From the NCBI RefSeq assembly GCF_014192055.1, contig NZ_JACHXM010000037.1, forward strand, positions 1-33,344: a stretch of 33,344 bases of DNA. The letters run 5' to 3'. Within the stretch, counting starts at the first letter, position 1, and the number at the start of each line of letters is the position of its first letter. The translations under genes and the position numbers were made by a program. Source of the DNA: Halomonas organivorans (GTDB lineage Bacteria > Pseudomonadota > Gammaproteobacteria > Pseudomonadales > Halomonadaceae). This document shows positions 7,739 to 16,290 of this stretch, piece by piece. Under the pieces are notes generated by a model that saw nothing but the letters and a program-made list of their open reading frames with translations, was not told the origin of the DNA and searched no databases.

Positions 7739-9106
7739 TCACACCCGCAGCAGCAGGTGCTCGCGCTCCCATGAGCTGATCACCTGGAAGTATTCGCGAT
7801 GCTCGGCGCGCTTGACCGCCAGGTAGCTGTGGGTGAAGCGTTCGCCGAGAACCTCGGCCAGCGGCTGGCAGTCGTGCAGCAGGTCCAGTGCCGGGCCGAT
7901 GTCGTCGGGCAGCTTGTGACCGCCGGACCAGGCGGAGCCCACCACGGCGGGGCGCGGCTCGAGCTGGTCGAGCATGCCGAGATAGCCGCAGGCCAGCGAC
8001 GCCGCCATCACCAGGTAGGGGTTGGCGTCGGCTCCGGCCAGGCGATTCTCGACTCGCATCGCCTCGGGCGAGGACACCGGCACGCGCAGGCCCACGGTGC
8101 GGTTGTCGGTACCCCACTCGACGTTGATCGGCGCCGAGCCGCTGGTCTCGGTGCGCATCAGCCGCCGGTAGGAGTTGACGTTGGGCGCCAGCAGCGGCAT
8201 GGCCGAGGGCAGGTAACGCTGCAGCCCACCGATGAAATGCTGGAACAGTCGGCTGGGCTTGCCGTCCTCGCCGGCGAACAGGTTGTCGCCGGATTCGACG
8301 TCCACCAGGCTCTGGTGAAGATGCATCGAGCTGCCCGGCTCATTGGCCATCGGCTTGGCCATGAAAGTGGCGTACATGCCATGACGCAGCGCCGTCTCGC
8401 GCAGCGTGCGCTTGAACATCACTACCTGATCGGCCAGCCGCAGCGGATCGCCATGCTGGAAATTGACCTCCATCTGCCCCGCGCCCTCCTCGTGGATCAG
8501 CGTGTCCAGGTCGAGGTTCATGGCGTCGCAGTAGTCGTACATCTCCTCGAACAGCGGATCGAACTCGTTGACCGCATCGATGGAAAACGACTGGCGGCTG
8601 CTCTCCTGGCGACCGTTGCGACCGATCGGCGGCTCCAGTGGATAGTCGGAGTCGATGTTGGTCTTGACCAGGAAGAACTCGACCTCCGGCGCCACCACCG
8701 GCTTCCAGCCGCGCGCCTCGTAGAAGGACAGCACTCGCTTGAGCACATGACGGGGGGCGAGTTCCACCGGCTCGCCGGTCAGGTAGTGACAGTCGTGGAT
8801 GATCTGCGCCGTGGGGTCCTCGGCCCAGGGCACCAGGAAGACGGCATTGGGGTCGGGCACCAGTTCCATGTCGCGCTCGGCGGGATTCCAGAAGTGGATG
8901 TCCTCGTCGTCGGGATAGCCGCCGGTGACGGTCTGGATGAAGATCGAGTCCGGCAGACGCGGGCGACCACCGCCCAGGTACTTGCCGGCGGGCATGATCT
9001 TGCCCTTCAGGATGCCGGTGAGATCGGTGACCAGACACTCCACCTCGGTGATGCCGCGGGTCTGGAACCAGTCGTTGAAATGGGGATGTTCCTGGCGGTT
9101 ACTCAT
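7739..9106 (-). CDS. puuA: Gamma-glutamylputrescine synthetase (glutamine synthetase family)
   Basis: The 455-aa protein belongs to the GlnA-like ligases. It would join glutamate to putrescine using ATP, the first step of the glutamylated putrescine route. The beta-grasp N-terminus (ECLVTDLTGILKGKIMP) is followed by the catalytic domain. Metal and ATP ligand motifs are intact: EEGAGQMEVNFQHGDP, ATFMAKPMANEPGSSMHLHQ and the Arg-rich NRTVGLRVP. Length is close to E. coli PuuA (472 aa), and the absence of an adenylylation-loop tyrosine region fits PuuA better than GlnA. Its place directly after a putrescine ABC transporter and beside two PuuB genes supports the substrate. An AAGGAAA site precedes the ATG. 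Another GlnA-like enzyme acting on a different amine (for example spermidine, as the Pseudomonas PauA set does) remains possible. Confidence 0.85.
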   Translation of the reverse strand: MSNRQEHPHFNDWFQTRGITEVECLVTDLTGILKGKIMPAGKYLGGGRPRLPDSIFIQTVTGGYPDDEDIHFWNPAERDMELVPDPNAVFLVPWAEDPTAQIIHDCHYLTGEPVELAPRHVLKRVLSFYEARGWKPVVAPEVEFFLVKTNIDSDYPLEPPIGRNGRQESSRQSFSIDAVNEFDPLFEEMYDYCDAMNLDLDTLIHEEGAGQMEVNFQHGDPLRLADQVVMFKRTLRETALRHGMYATFMAKPMANEPGSSMHLHQSLVDVESGDNLFAGEDGKPSRLFQHFIGGLQRYLPSAMPLLAPNVNSYRRLMRTETSGSAPINVEWGTDNRTVGLRVPVSSPEAMRVENRLAGADANPYLVMAASLACGYLGMLDQLEPRPAVVGSAWSGGHKLPDDIGPALDLLHDCQPLAEVLGERFTHSYLAVKRAEHREYFQVISSWEREHLLLRV

Positions 9107-9131
9107 GGGATTTCCTTGCTATGGAGATGGA

Positions 9132-9153
9132 GCCCCGGCCGGACGGCCGGGGC
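9132..9153 (-). terminator. Intra-operon hairpin between potF and puuA
   Basis: Arms 9132-9141 and 9144-9153 are perfectly complementary over 10 bp, so with a realistic loop the stem is about 9 bp and very stable. It sits right after the potF stop, with no T tract. Such hairpins commonly protect the 3' end of a binding-protein mRNA or reduce read-through. That role here is an inference. Confidence 0.5.
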
Positions 9154-9161
9154 CCGTCGTC

Positions 9162-10226
9162 TCACCGCGCCTTGACCTCGGACCACAGCTGCTGAAAGGT
9201 CTGCAGCTGCTCGCCTTCGAGGCTCGGGGTGAAGCGCAGACGCGCCATGTCCTCATCGGACGGCTGGACCGGGGGCTGGGTCAGCACCTCGTCGAGATAG
9301 GGCTTGGCCGCGGCATTGGGGCTCGCGTAGTAGTTGTAGTTGGAGAGCTGGGCGCCGATCTCCGCATCGAGGAGGAAGTCGATGAACTTGTACGCCAGGT
9401 CAGGATTGGGCGCCTCTGAGGGGATCATCATGGCGTCGACCCACATCTCGGCCCCTTCGTCGGGGATCATGAACTTCAGGTTCTCGAAGGCTTCCGGATT
9501 CTCGCTCTTGTAGAAGAGGTAGTCGCCGTTGTAGGAAAGCCCGGCATGGATCACGCCCCGCGACAGCTGCTGCAGGGCGGGCGTGCCGTCGGAGAAGCCG
9601 CTGAAGGTATCGCGGTTCTTGGTATCGATCAGCAGCCGCGCCGCCTCGCGCCAGCCGTCCATGTCGGTGCAGTCGTAGCCGTGGCCCAGGTAGGCACAGG
9701 CACCGCCCATGCTGACCTGGCCGTCGCCCATCAGCGCGAAGGGATAGCTCGGATTGACCTCGGGATCGAACAGCAGCGACCAGCTCTTGGGCGCGTCGGG
9801 GAAGGTCTCGGCATTGTAGATGATGCCTGTGGTGCCCCACTGGTAGGGCACGCTGTAGCGGCCTTCGGGATCATAGGACGGGTCCTGGAACGGCTCCATG
9901 ACGTTGCCGATGTTCTCGAGCCGGGACTTGTCGAGCTCCTGGACCAGGCCGGTCTTGATCAGGCGGGGGATGTAGTAGTTGGACGGTACGATGATGTCGT
10001 ACTGCGAGACCCCGCCGGCATTCAGCTTGGCGAACATCTCCGGCAGCGAGTTGAAGTAGTTCTGCACGACATCGACGTCGTACTTGTCCTCGAAGGCCTC
10101 GATGATGGCCGGGTCCATGTACTGCGTCCAATTGAACAGGTAGAGCTTGCCCTCCTCGGCCTGGGCGTGGCCGGCAAGCGCGAGCCCGCCCAGTGACAGG
10201 GCCATGGCGATCTTGTTGAACTTCAT
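9162..10226 (-). CDS. potF: Periplasmic putrescine/spermidine-binding protein (PotF/PotD family)
   Basis: A 354-residue solute-binding protein with a clear Sec signal peptide: Lys-rich start, hydrophobic core and cleavage after AQA at residue 23. The mature start LYLFNWTQYMDP matches the PotD/PotF pattern (LYxYNWxxYxxP), which supplies aromatic residues to the polyamine pocket. Acidic and aromatic residues continue in VSQYDIIVPSNYYI and in VPYQWGTTGIIYNAE. It would deliver polyamine to the PotH/PotI permease encoded just upstream. Placing the binding protein after the permease genes differs from E. coli potFGHI, where potF is first. The hairpin just downstream could raise its mRNA level. The specific ligand, putrescine or spermidine, cannot be settled from sequence, but the PuuA/PuuB neighbours favour putrescine. 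Confidence 0.88.
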   Translation of the reverse strand: MKFNKIAMALSLGGLALAGHAQAEEGKLYLFNWTQYMDPAIIEAFEDKYDVDVVQNYFNSLPEMFAKLNAGGVSQYDIIVPSNYYIPRLIKTGLVQELDKSRLENIGNVMEPFQDPSYDPEGRYSVPYQWGTTGIIYNAETFPDAPKSWSLLFDPEVNPSYPFALMGDGQVSMGGACAYLGHGYDCTDMDGWREAARLLIDTKNRDTFSGFSDGTPALQQLSRGVIHAGLSYNGDYLFYKSENPEAFENLKFMIPDEGAEMWVDAMMIPSEAPNPDLAYKFIDFLLDAEIGAQLSNYNYYASPNAAAKPYLDEVLTQPPVQPSDEDMARLRFTPSLEGEQLQTFQQLWSEVKAR

Positions 10227-10266
10227 TGATGGCTCTCCTTCGTTCCCTACGGGTGATAGTGTCGGC

Positions 10267-11064
10267 TCAGGTCGGCCGACGACGGCTGAACGCCAGACTC
10301 AGGATGGCGGCGATAGCCACGGCGGCAATCATCAATGCCGCAATCGCATTGATCTCCGGCGAGACCCCCTTCTTGATCGCGCCCCAGATGTAGATCGGCA
10401 GGGTCGCGCTCTCCGGTCCGGCGGTGAAGAAACTGATGACGAAGTCATCCACCGACAGCGTAAACGACAGGAAGAAGGCGGAAATCAACGCCGGTTTGAT
10501 GGTCGGCAGCATGAAGTGCACCACCCGCTTGACCGGGGTCGCGTAGAGATCCTTGGCCGCCTCGAACAGCGTCGGGTCCAGGCCCACGAAGCGCGAATAG
10601 ACGATCAGCGCCACGAAGGGAATCTGGAAGGTCACGTGGGCGATGATCATGGTGGAAAGCCCCGGCTGCAGCAGCCCCGTCCAGTCGTGGATCTGCACGA
10701 AGAAGGCCATCTCGGAGATCCCGAACACGATGTCGGGCAGCACGATCGGCAGGTAGATCAGCACGATCAGCCAGCCCAACTTGCGGTGGCGATGGCGGTA
10801 CATGCCGTAGCCGAACACGCAGCCGACCACCAGGGCGATCACCGAGGAGGTGATGGCCAGCACCAGGCTGTTGCCGAAGGCCGAGAGGATCTCCTCGTTG
10901 CCCAGCAGGCGGTGATACCAGCGCAGCGAGAAGTCCACGAAGTGCGCCGAGCTGTTGGCCGAGTTGAAGGAGTACAGCACCACCACCGCCAGCGGCAGGT
11001 AAAGGAAGGCCAGGGTCAGCCACCAGAAGGCGGTCAGGCCGCGATGCAGGGTCCGCTTTCTCAT
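10267..11064 (-). CDS. potI: Polyamine ABC transporter permease (PotI-like)
   Basis: The inner-membrane permease has 265 residues and about six hydrophobic segments. The first is WWLTLAFLYLPLAVVVLYSF near the N-terminus. The cytoplasmic EAA loop that docks with the ATPase reads EAAKDLYATPVKRVVHFMLP, followed by the usual PALISAFFLSFTLSVDDFVI segment of PotI/PotC proteins. Its ATG overlaps the potH stop by four bases (ATGA, 11061-11064), a sign of translational coupling. A longer open frame continues upstream but only reads potH out of frame. It pairs with PotH to form the channel. Confidence 0.9.
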   Translation of the reverse strand: MRKRTLHRGLTAFWWLTLAFLYLPLAVVVLYSFNSANSSAHFVDFSLRWYHRLLGNEEILSAFGNSLVLAITSSVIALVVGCVFGYGMYRHRHRKLGWLIVLIYLPIVLPDIVFGISEMAFFVQIHDWTGLLQPGLSTMIIAHVTFQIPFVALIVYSRFVGLDPTLFEAAKDLYATPVKRVVHFMLPTIKPALISAFFLSFTLSVDDFVISFFTAGPESATLPIYIWGAIKKGVSPEINAIAALMIAAVAIAAILSLAFSRRRPT

Positions 11065-11984
11065 ATCACCACCTCCTCGCCACCGCCCAGGCGCTTGCCG
11101 AGACGACGCATCACGTAGAGACCGAGGAACGTCGCCAGCAGCATCAGGATCGCGCCGGCCGCGCCCAGCGGCCAGTTGGCGCCGCCGGAGAACTGGTTGG
11201 CCACCAGGTTGCCGAGCATCATGCCCTTGCCGCCGCCGAGCAGCTCGGGGATGACGTACATGCCGAAGGCCGGAATGGCCACCAGCACGATGCCCGCCAG
11301 CAGCCCCGGCAGGGTCTGCGGAAAGACCGCATGCCAGAAGGCCCGTACCGGACTGGCATAGAGATCCTGGGCGGCCTCGACCTGGGCGGTATCGAGCTTC
11401 TCGAAGGCACCGTAGAGCGGCAGCACCATGAACGGCAGGAAGTTGTAGACCAGCCCCAGGGTAACCGCGAAGTTGGAGGGATAGAGCCCCATGTTGGGCG
11501 CCACCAGCCCCAGGCTCTCGGCCAGGCCCGACAGCGGCGTCCCCGGCGCCAGCAGGTTCATCCAGCCGAAGGTGCGGATCACCTGGTTGGTCCAGGACGG
11601 CACCACCACCGCGAGCAGCAGGATCGGCCGCCACTTCTCGCGACAGGTGGTGATGTAGTAGGCGATCGGATAGGCCACCACCACCACCAAGCCGGTGGAC
11701 ACCAGGGTCTGCCACAGCGAGCGCAGCAGGGTGTAGAAGTTGCCCGGGCTCCAGCCCAGGAAGCCGAAGCCGGCCAGGCGCTCGAAGGAGGCCAGCGACA
11801 GCGGCATCTGCGGCAGGCCATAGGGGCCGTTGGTCATGAACGCCACCCCCATCAGATAGGCGCTGGGCAACACCAGGAAGATGAAGATCCACAGCGCGCC
11901 GGGGCTCACCGTGAACAGCAGGTGGCGGGTCTCGCGGACCATGGCTCGACTGCGGGCGGTGGGCATTACGCCGGAATAGGACAT
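11061..11984 (-). CDS. potH: Polyamine ABC transporter permease (PotH-like)
   Basis: A 307-residue inner-membrane permease with a longer N-terminal cytoplasmic stretch, as in PotH/PotB. Hydrophobic segments include GALWIFIFLVLPSAYLMGVA, LVSTGLVVVVAYPIAYYI and ILLLAVVVPSW. The EAA loop is EAAQDLYASPVRAFWHAVFP. The motif NQVIRTFGWM is typical of polyamine-type permeases. It starts 10 bp after the potG stop and overlaps potI by four bases, so potG-potH-potI are one tight unit. It forms the heterodimeric channel with PotI. Confidence 0.9.
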   Translation of the reverse strand: MSYSGVMPTARSRAMVRETRHLLFTVSPGALWIFIFLVLPSAYLMGVAFMTNGPYGLPQMPLSLASFERLAGFGFLGWSPGNFYTLLRSLWQTLVSTGLVVVVAYPIAYYITTCREKWRPILLLAVVVPSWTNQVIRTFGWMNLLAPGTPLSGLAESLGLVAPNMGLYPSNFAVTLGLVYNFLPFMVLPLYGAFEKLDTAQVEAAQDLYASPVRAFWHAVFPQTLPGLLAGIVLVAIPAFGMYVIPELLGGGKGMMLGNLVANQFSGGANWPLGAAGAILMLLATFLGLYVMRRLGKRLGGGEEVVI

Positions 11985-11994
11985 GTCCGCCTCC

Positions 11995-13119
11995 TCACTC
12001 GCTCAGGGTGACCAGGTCTTCCGGCGCCACCACCACCGTCACCGTCTCGCCCACCTCGGGCAGGTGACGGCCGCGGTTGTTGACCGTGGCCTGCAGGGTG
12101 GTGTCGCCGATCTCCAGACGGAACTCGGCATGGCTGCCGCGGTAGAGCCGTTCGGCCACCGTCGCCGTCAGGTGGTTGTCCCCCGCGACCTCGCCGGGCA
12201 GCAGGTCCAGGGTCTCGGGGCGGATCAGCAGCAGCTCGCCGTCACCGGCGTCCTCGGCGGTCAGCGTGCCAAGCGCCGTGGTCAGCCGATCGCCCTGCCG
12301 GGCGCTGATCTCGTACAGGTTGTCATGGCCCATGAAGCGTGCCACGAAGGCGTTCATCGGGCGCTCGTAGACGTCCCTTGGCGCCCCCACCTGCTGGATG
12401 TTGCCGCCGTTGAGCACGGCGATGCGATCGGACATGACCATCGCCTCGTCCTGGTCGTGGGTCACGAACACGAAGGTCATGCCGAGGCGCTTCTGCACCC
12501 GCAGCAGTTCCACCTGCAGCTGGCTGCGCAGCCCGGCATCCAGCGCCGAGAGGGGCTCGTCGAGCAGCAGCACGTCGGGCTCGCAGACCAGCGCCCGCGC
12601 CAGGGCGATGCGCTGGCGCTGGCCACCGGAGAGCTGGTCGACGCGGCGGTCGACCAGGTCGCCGAGCTTGATGAACTCGGCGATCTCGTCGACCTTGGCA
12701 TTGCGCTCGGCAGCGGGCAGGCCGCGCATCTTGAGCCCGAAGGCCAGGTTCTCGCGTACCGAGAGATGCGGGAACAGCGCATAGGACTGGAAGACGGTAT
12801 TGACGCTGCGCCGGTGGGGCGGCACCTCGGTGACGTTCTTGCCGCCCACCACCAGCGACCCGGCATCCGGTTCCTCGAGGCCGGCGAGGATTCTCAGCAG
12901 GGTGGTCTTGCCGCAGCCGGACGGCCCCAGCAGGGTGAAAAACTCGCCGGCCCGGATGTCCAGGTCGACGCCGTCCAGGGCCACGGTGTCGCGCCCGAAG
13001 CGCTTGTGCAGGCCCTGCATCTCGATCGAGGACGCCTTGCGGCTCGCCCGGTCCTGCTCGTCGGCGGCCGGGCGCACGCCCGGATGGTCGGCAGTCTCCG
13101 CCGTCATGGTCTCGCTCAT
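11995..13119 (-). CDS. potG: Polyamine ABC transporter ATP-binding protein (PotG-like)
   Basis: The 374-aa ATPase powers polyamine import. Walker A is GPSGCGKTT (65-73), the ABC signature LSGGQ (163-167) and Walker B LLLDEP (184-189), followed by SALD and the H-loop FVTHDQ. A C-terminal TOBE-type domain (about 285-374) is present, as in PotG/PotA. A roughly 30-residue polar N-terminal extension before the ATPase fold is somewhat long and unconserved in appearance. The start was chosen at the first ATG, with a GAAGAGGG site upstream; the internal Met34 is an alternative. The gene lies between a PuuB-like oxidase and the permeases, all on the minus strand with short gaps. Confidence 0.9.
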   Translation of the reverse strand: MSETMTAETADHPGVRPAADEQDRASRKASSIEMQGLHKRFGRDTVALDGVDLDIRAGEFFTLLGPSGCGKTTLLRILAGLEEPDAGSLVVGGKNVTEVPPHRRSVNTVFQSYALFPHLSVRENLAFGLKMRGLPAAERNAKVDEIAEFIKLGDLVDRRVDQLSGGQRQRIALARALVCEPDVLLLDEPLSALDAGLRSQLQVELLRVQKRLGMTFVFVTHDQDEAMVMSDRIAVLNGGNIQQVGAPRDVYERPMNAFVARFMGHDNLYEISARQGDRLTTALGTLTAEDAGDGELLLIRPETLDLLPGEVAGDNHLTATVAERLYRGSHAEFRLEIGDTTLQATVNNRGRHLPEVGETVTVVVAPEDLVTLSE

Positions 13120-13152
13120 GGGGGTACCCTCTTCGCTTGTCGGCGGCCTCTC

Positions 13153-14442
13153 TCAGAGCCGGTCGCGCAGTTTGTAGAAGTTGGTCGCCAGTACCAGCAG
13201 CGGCTTGCGCAGGGCTCGGCCGCCCGGGAACTGGCGATGCGGCATGGCGGCGAAGACGTCGAAGCGCTCGCTCTGGCCGGCGATGGCGTCGGCCATCAGC
13301 TTGCCGGCCAGCCCCGCCATGGCCATTCCATGGCCGGAATAGCCCTGGGCATAGTAGAGATTGTCGCCCAGACGGCCGAAATCGGGGGCTCGGTTGAGGG
13401 TAATCGCCACGTCGCCGCCCCACCGATACTCGATGGGCACGCCCTTGAGCACCGGAAACAGCCGGGCGATCTTGGCATCCATGCGCGCCTGCAGCCGCGG
13501 CGGCTCGCGGCCGTCATAGCTGACCTCGCCGCCGTAGATCAGGCGCCGGTCGGCGCTGAGACGATAGTAGTCGAGCACGAAGTTGGCATCGGCCAGGGCA
13601 TCATTCTTCGGCAGTACCTGCGCCGCCTGGGCCTCGCTCAGGGGGGCGGTGGCGATCATGTAGTTGGCGGCGCGCATGATCCGGCCGGAGAGCTCCGGGA
13701 CCAGGCCACCATGATAGGCATTGGTGGCCAGCACCACGAAGTCGGCGGTCACCTGGCCGCGCTCGGTGGTGACCGTGGCCGGCCGGCCACGGCGGATCTC
13801 GCGAGCGGCGCTGTGCGGATGCACGCGGACCCCGGCGCGCTGGGCCGCCCGGGCCAGGCCCAGGGTGTAGTTGAGCGGGTGAAGGTGCCCGCCCTCGCGA
13901 TCGTGGAGGGCGGCAGGGTAGGCATCGGTGACCACGTGCTCGCGCAGGGCGTCGCCTTCCAGCCACGCCAGGGCCTCGTAGCCATAGTCGCGGGACATCT
14001 GCTCGCGAAACGCCTCGAGCTCCTTGACGTGACGCGGCTTGACCGCCGCATGCAGATACCCCCAGGCCAGCTCACAGGAAATCGCATGGCGTTCGATCAG
14101 CTCGGCGGTGAGGCGCACCGCCTCGCGGCTCATCTCCCACACTTCGCGAGCGCGAGAGAGCCCCAGGGCCTGCTGGACGGTGGTGATGTCGGTGCCAAGG
14201 CCCGGCAGGATCTGCCCGCCGCTGCGACCGGAGGCGCCGTGACCGATGTCGCCGGCCTCCAGGAGCACCACGGAATAGCCGCGTTCGGCCAGGTGCAGGG
14301 CGGTGGAGCAGCCGGTCACCCCGCCGCCGATCACGCATACGTCGGCCCGGGTGTCACCCTCCAGCGGCAGGCTGGGGTCGAGCTCGACGGCGATGGAGGC
14401 ACGGTACCAGGAAGCCGGGCCGTCGGAGACGGAACTGCGCAT
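13153..14442 (-). CDS. PuuB-like FAD oxidoreductase, copy 2, first gene of the pot operon
   Basis: A second DAO-superfamily oxidase of 429 residues, one residue shorter than copy 1. FAD motif GGGVTG occupies residues 39-44, exactly as in copy 1 when the start is placed at 14442. The sequence shares GHGASGRSGGQ, HLHPLNYTLG, LIYGGEVSYDGREPP and YAQGYSGHGM with the PuuB family. The frame is open further upstream, and an ATG at 14451 exists. At 14451 an AGG abuts the codon, whereas at 14442 AGGA is 8 bases away, so 14442 is preferred. Clear divergence from copy 1 (for example ILPGLGTDITTVQQ in place of IVNSYSRDMDVIE) suggests a different glutamylated polyamine substrate, which is an inference. 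It leads the transporter operon, so uptake and oxidation should be co-induced. Confidence 0.85.
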   Translation of the reverse strand: MRSSVSDGPASWYRASIAVELDPSLPLEGDTRADVCVIGGGVTGCSTALHLAERGYSVVLLEAGDIGHGASGRSGGQILPGLGTDITTVQQALGLSRAREVWEMSREAVRLTAELIERHAISCELAWGYLHAAVKPRHVKELEAFREQMSRDYGYEALAWLEGDALREHVVTDAYPAALHDREGGHLHPLNYTLGLARAAQRAGVRVHPHSAAREIRRGRPATVTTERGQVTADFVVLATNAYHGGLVPELSGRIMRAANYMIATAPLSEAQAAQVLPKNDALADANFVLDYYRLSADRRLIYGGEVSYDGREPPRLQARMDAKIARLFPVLKGVPIEYRWGGDVAITLNRAPDFGRLGDNLYYAQGYSGHGMAMAGLAGKLMADAIAGQSERFDVFAAMPHRQFPGGRALRKPLLVLATNFYKLRDRL

Positions 14443-14459
14443 ACATTGCATCCTGTTAT

Positions 14460-14571
14460 TGTTGTTGAATACTTTTACCGGAAGACACGCTGGATCGATC
14501 GAATCGATGGGCGCTTCCGTCCCCCACAGTCTGACACCAACCGCCACAATGATGTCAAGTATTCAACAACA
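14460..14571 (-). promoter_or_regulatory. Paired 15-bp inverted repeats at the puuB2-pot promoter
   Basis: TGTTGTTGAATACTT (14460-14474) is exactly reverse-complementary to AAGTATTCAACAACA (14557-14571). Centres are 97 bp apart, about nine helical turns. A consensus -35 TTGACA on the minus strand (14558-14553) touches the distal copy; no good -10 is seen at the right distance. The proximal copy lies in the 5' leader just before the start codon. The layout suits a looping repressor, or a regulator that binds at two sites. Confidence 0.5.
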
Positions 14572-14959
14572 CCAATCCATGGTTTTTTTCTTATCTGTTG
14601 AAAATCAAAACACTAAAAAACAGATCGAGCATTTCTCGTAAAGAAAAAGCCGTCGCCATCCGACTCACGGCCGCCTCGATCCATGGCCGGGATTCAATAC
14701 CCCAGAGCGTTGAATATCTTGCAACCTTGAAACGCAGGAGCTGCATCAAGATGAGGCGAGCCGCCAGTGAGCTGATATGCCAGGAAAAAACGCCCGCGAG
14801 TCGATTCTCGTGGGTGACGGGCGCAACGGCAAGGGGCCGGTGGCAACGAGCGCGAAGGAAGGCGTCGGGCCGGGTAATGACCCGTCGAATGGCTCTCGCA
14901 GCGCCCATTCAGGGAAAGCCGTGAAGGGCACCACGAGTGTCGCGACACCGCCGAACGGC

Positions 14960-14994
14960 ATCGATCGACGGCGCACGGCTTGCCGTCGATCGAT
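14960..14994 (-). terminator. Hairpin after kbl
   Basis: A perfect 13-bp stem (14960-14972 with 14982-14994) and 9-base loop lie 17 bp past the kbl stop. There is no T tract on the minus-strand side, so it may be a Rho-assisted or stabilising 3' end. Confidence 0.6.
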
Positions 14995-15011
14995 ATGCGG
15001 CTACCGGGCCG

Positions 15012-16202
15012 CTACAGCCCCAGGCGTGCCTTCACCCGACCGAAGGCCGACAGGGCACCCTCGAGATCCTCGCGAGTCAGGGCCGCCGAGACCTGGGTGC
15101 GAATGCGCGCGCGGCCCTTGGGCACCACCGGATAGGAGAAAGCGATCACGTAGACGCCTTCGGCCAGCATCTCCTCGGCGAAGCGCGCCGCCAGGGCGGC
15201 ATCATGCAGCATCACCGGCACGATGGGATGCTCGCCGGGCAACAGCTCGAAGCCCAGGTCCACGAGCCCCTGGCGAAAGAACGCAGTGTTCTCCTTGAGC
15301 CGGTCACGCAGCTCACTGGACTCGCCGGCCAGTTCCAGGGCCTTGAGGGCGCCTGCGACCACCGGCGGGGCCACCGTGTTGGAGAACAGGTAGGGCCGCG
15401 AACGCTGGCGCAGCAGCTCGACGATCTCGCGCCGGGCACTGGTATAGCCGCCGCTGGCGCCGCCCAGCGCCTTGCCCAGCGTGCCGGTGAGAATATCGAC
15501 GCGCCCCAGGCAGCCGCGATATTCGTGGCTGCCTCGACCGCCCTCCCCCAGGAAGCCGGTGGCATGGCAGTCATCCACATGCACCAGGGCCTGGTAGCGT
15601 TCGGCCAGGTCGCAGATCTCGTCGAGCCTGGCGATATAGCCGTCCATGGAGAAGACACCGTCGGTGGTGATCAGCTTGAAACGCGCGCCCGCCGCGTCGG
15701 CAGCCTGGAGCTGGGCCTCCAGGTCCGCCATGTCGCTGTTGCGGTAGCGATAGCGCTTGGCCTTGCACAGCCGCACGCCGTCGATGATGCTGGCGTGGTT
15801 GAGCTCGTCGGAGATCACCGCGTCCTCGGGCCCCAGCAGCGTCTCGAACAGGCCGCCATTGGCGTCGAAGCAGGACGGGTAGAGAATGGTGTCCTCGGTG
15901 CCCAGGAACTCGCTGAGCCGGGCCTCGAGGGTCTTGTGCAGGGTCTGGGTACCGCAGATGAAGCGCACCGAGGCCAGGCCGTAGCCCCACTCGTCCAGGC
16001 CGGCCATGGCGGCCGACTTGACCTCGGGGTGCTGGGCCAGCCCCAGGTAGTTGTTGGCGCAGAGGTTGAGTACCTCCCCGTCGTTCGCCACGCCCACATG
16101 GGCCCCCTGGGGCGTGGCCAGCTCGCGCTCGCGCTTGGTCAGGCCGGCCTCGTCGATGACCGCGAGCTCGTCGCGCAGGTGCCGCTGAAAGTCGCCGTAC
16201 AT
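15012..16202 (-). CDS. kbl: 2-amino-3-ketobutyrate CoA ligase (glycine C-acetyltransferase)
   Basis: The 396-residue PLP enzyme splits 2-amino-3-ketobutyrate with CoA into glycine and acetyl-CoA, the second step of threonine degradation after Tdh. The length is nearly that of E. coli Kbl (398). The Schiff-base lysine is Lys244 in TLGKALGGASGG. The cofactor-site motifs NNYLGLAQHP, TDGVFSMDG and VDDCHATGFLG are intact. An AAGGA site precedes the ATG. It lies 195 bp downstream of tdh on the same strand, an unusually long gap for this pair, and the gap contains a strong inverted repeat. A role in supplying glycine and acetyl-CoA from threonine is certain at the family level. Confidence 0.95.
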   Translation of the reverse strand: MYGDFQRHLRDELAVIDEAGLTKRERELATPQGAHVGVANDGEVLNLCANNYLGLAQHPEVKSAAMAGLDEWGYGLASVRFICGTQTLHKTLEARLSEFLGTEDTILYPSCFDANGGLFETLLGPEDAVISDELNHASIIDGVRLCKAKRYRYRNSDMADLEAQLQAADAAGARFKLITTDGVFSMDGYIARLDEICDLAERYQALVHVDDCHATGFLGEGGRGSHEYRGCLGRVDILTGTLGKALGGASGGYTSARREIVELLRQRSRPYLFSNTVAPPVVAGALKALELAGESSELRDRLKENTAFFRQGLVDLGFELLPGEHPIVPVMLHDAALAARFAEEMLAEGVYVIAFSYPVVPKGRARIRTQVSAALTREDLEGALSAFGRVKARLGL

Positions 16203-16290
16203 GGTGTCGTATCCTTCCCGTTACTACGCCCTCTTCGCTCAGGGCTTGATGGCCAGTGTCGATGAGTGCCGGGAGCCAGTCGAAGCGAGG

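Larger units (their letters stand above)
14443..15011. other. Intergenic region, 569 bp, AT-rich control region
   Basis: No gene is convincing here. The part near 14550-14640 is much richer in A/T than its surroundings and holds the puuB2-pot promoter region. Besides the 15-bp repeats listed separately there is a 7-bp inverted pair, ATCTGTT (14593-14599) and AACAGAT (14619-14625), and a small CGAG/CTCG stem just after it (14626-14638). The right end holds the kbl terminator hairpin. Open frames on both strands are short and lack codon bias or ribosome sites. Confidence 0.5.

Noticed and set aside
11983..14601. A long plus-strand open frame of 872 codons opposite potG and puuB2
   Set aside because: It is the antisense shadow of two clear genes. 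High GC makes long antisense frames common, and its composition (many Gly, His, Gln, Val) fits a shadow.
14598..14924. A 108-codon plus-strand frame in the gap upstream of the pot operon
   Set aside because: There is no good ribosome site or domain, and it lies across AT-rich promoter DNA.
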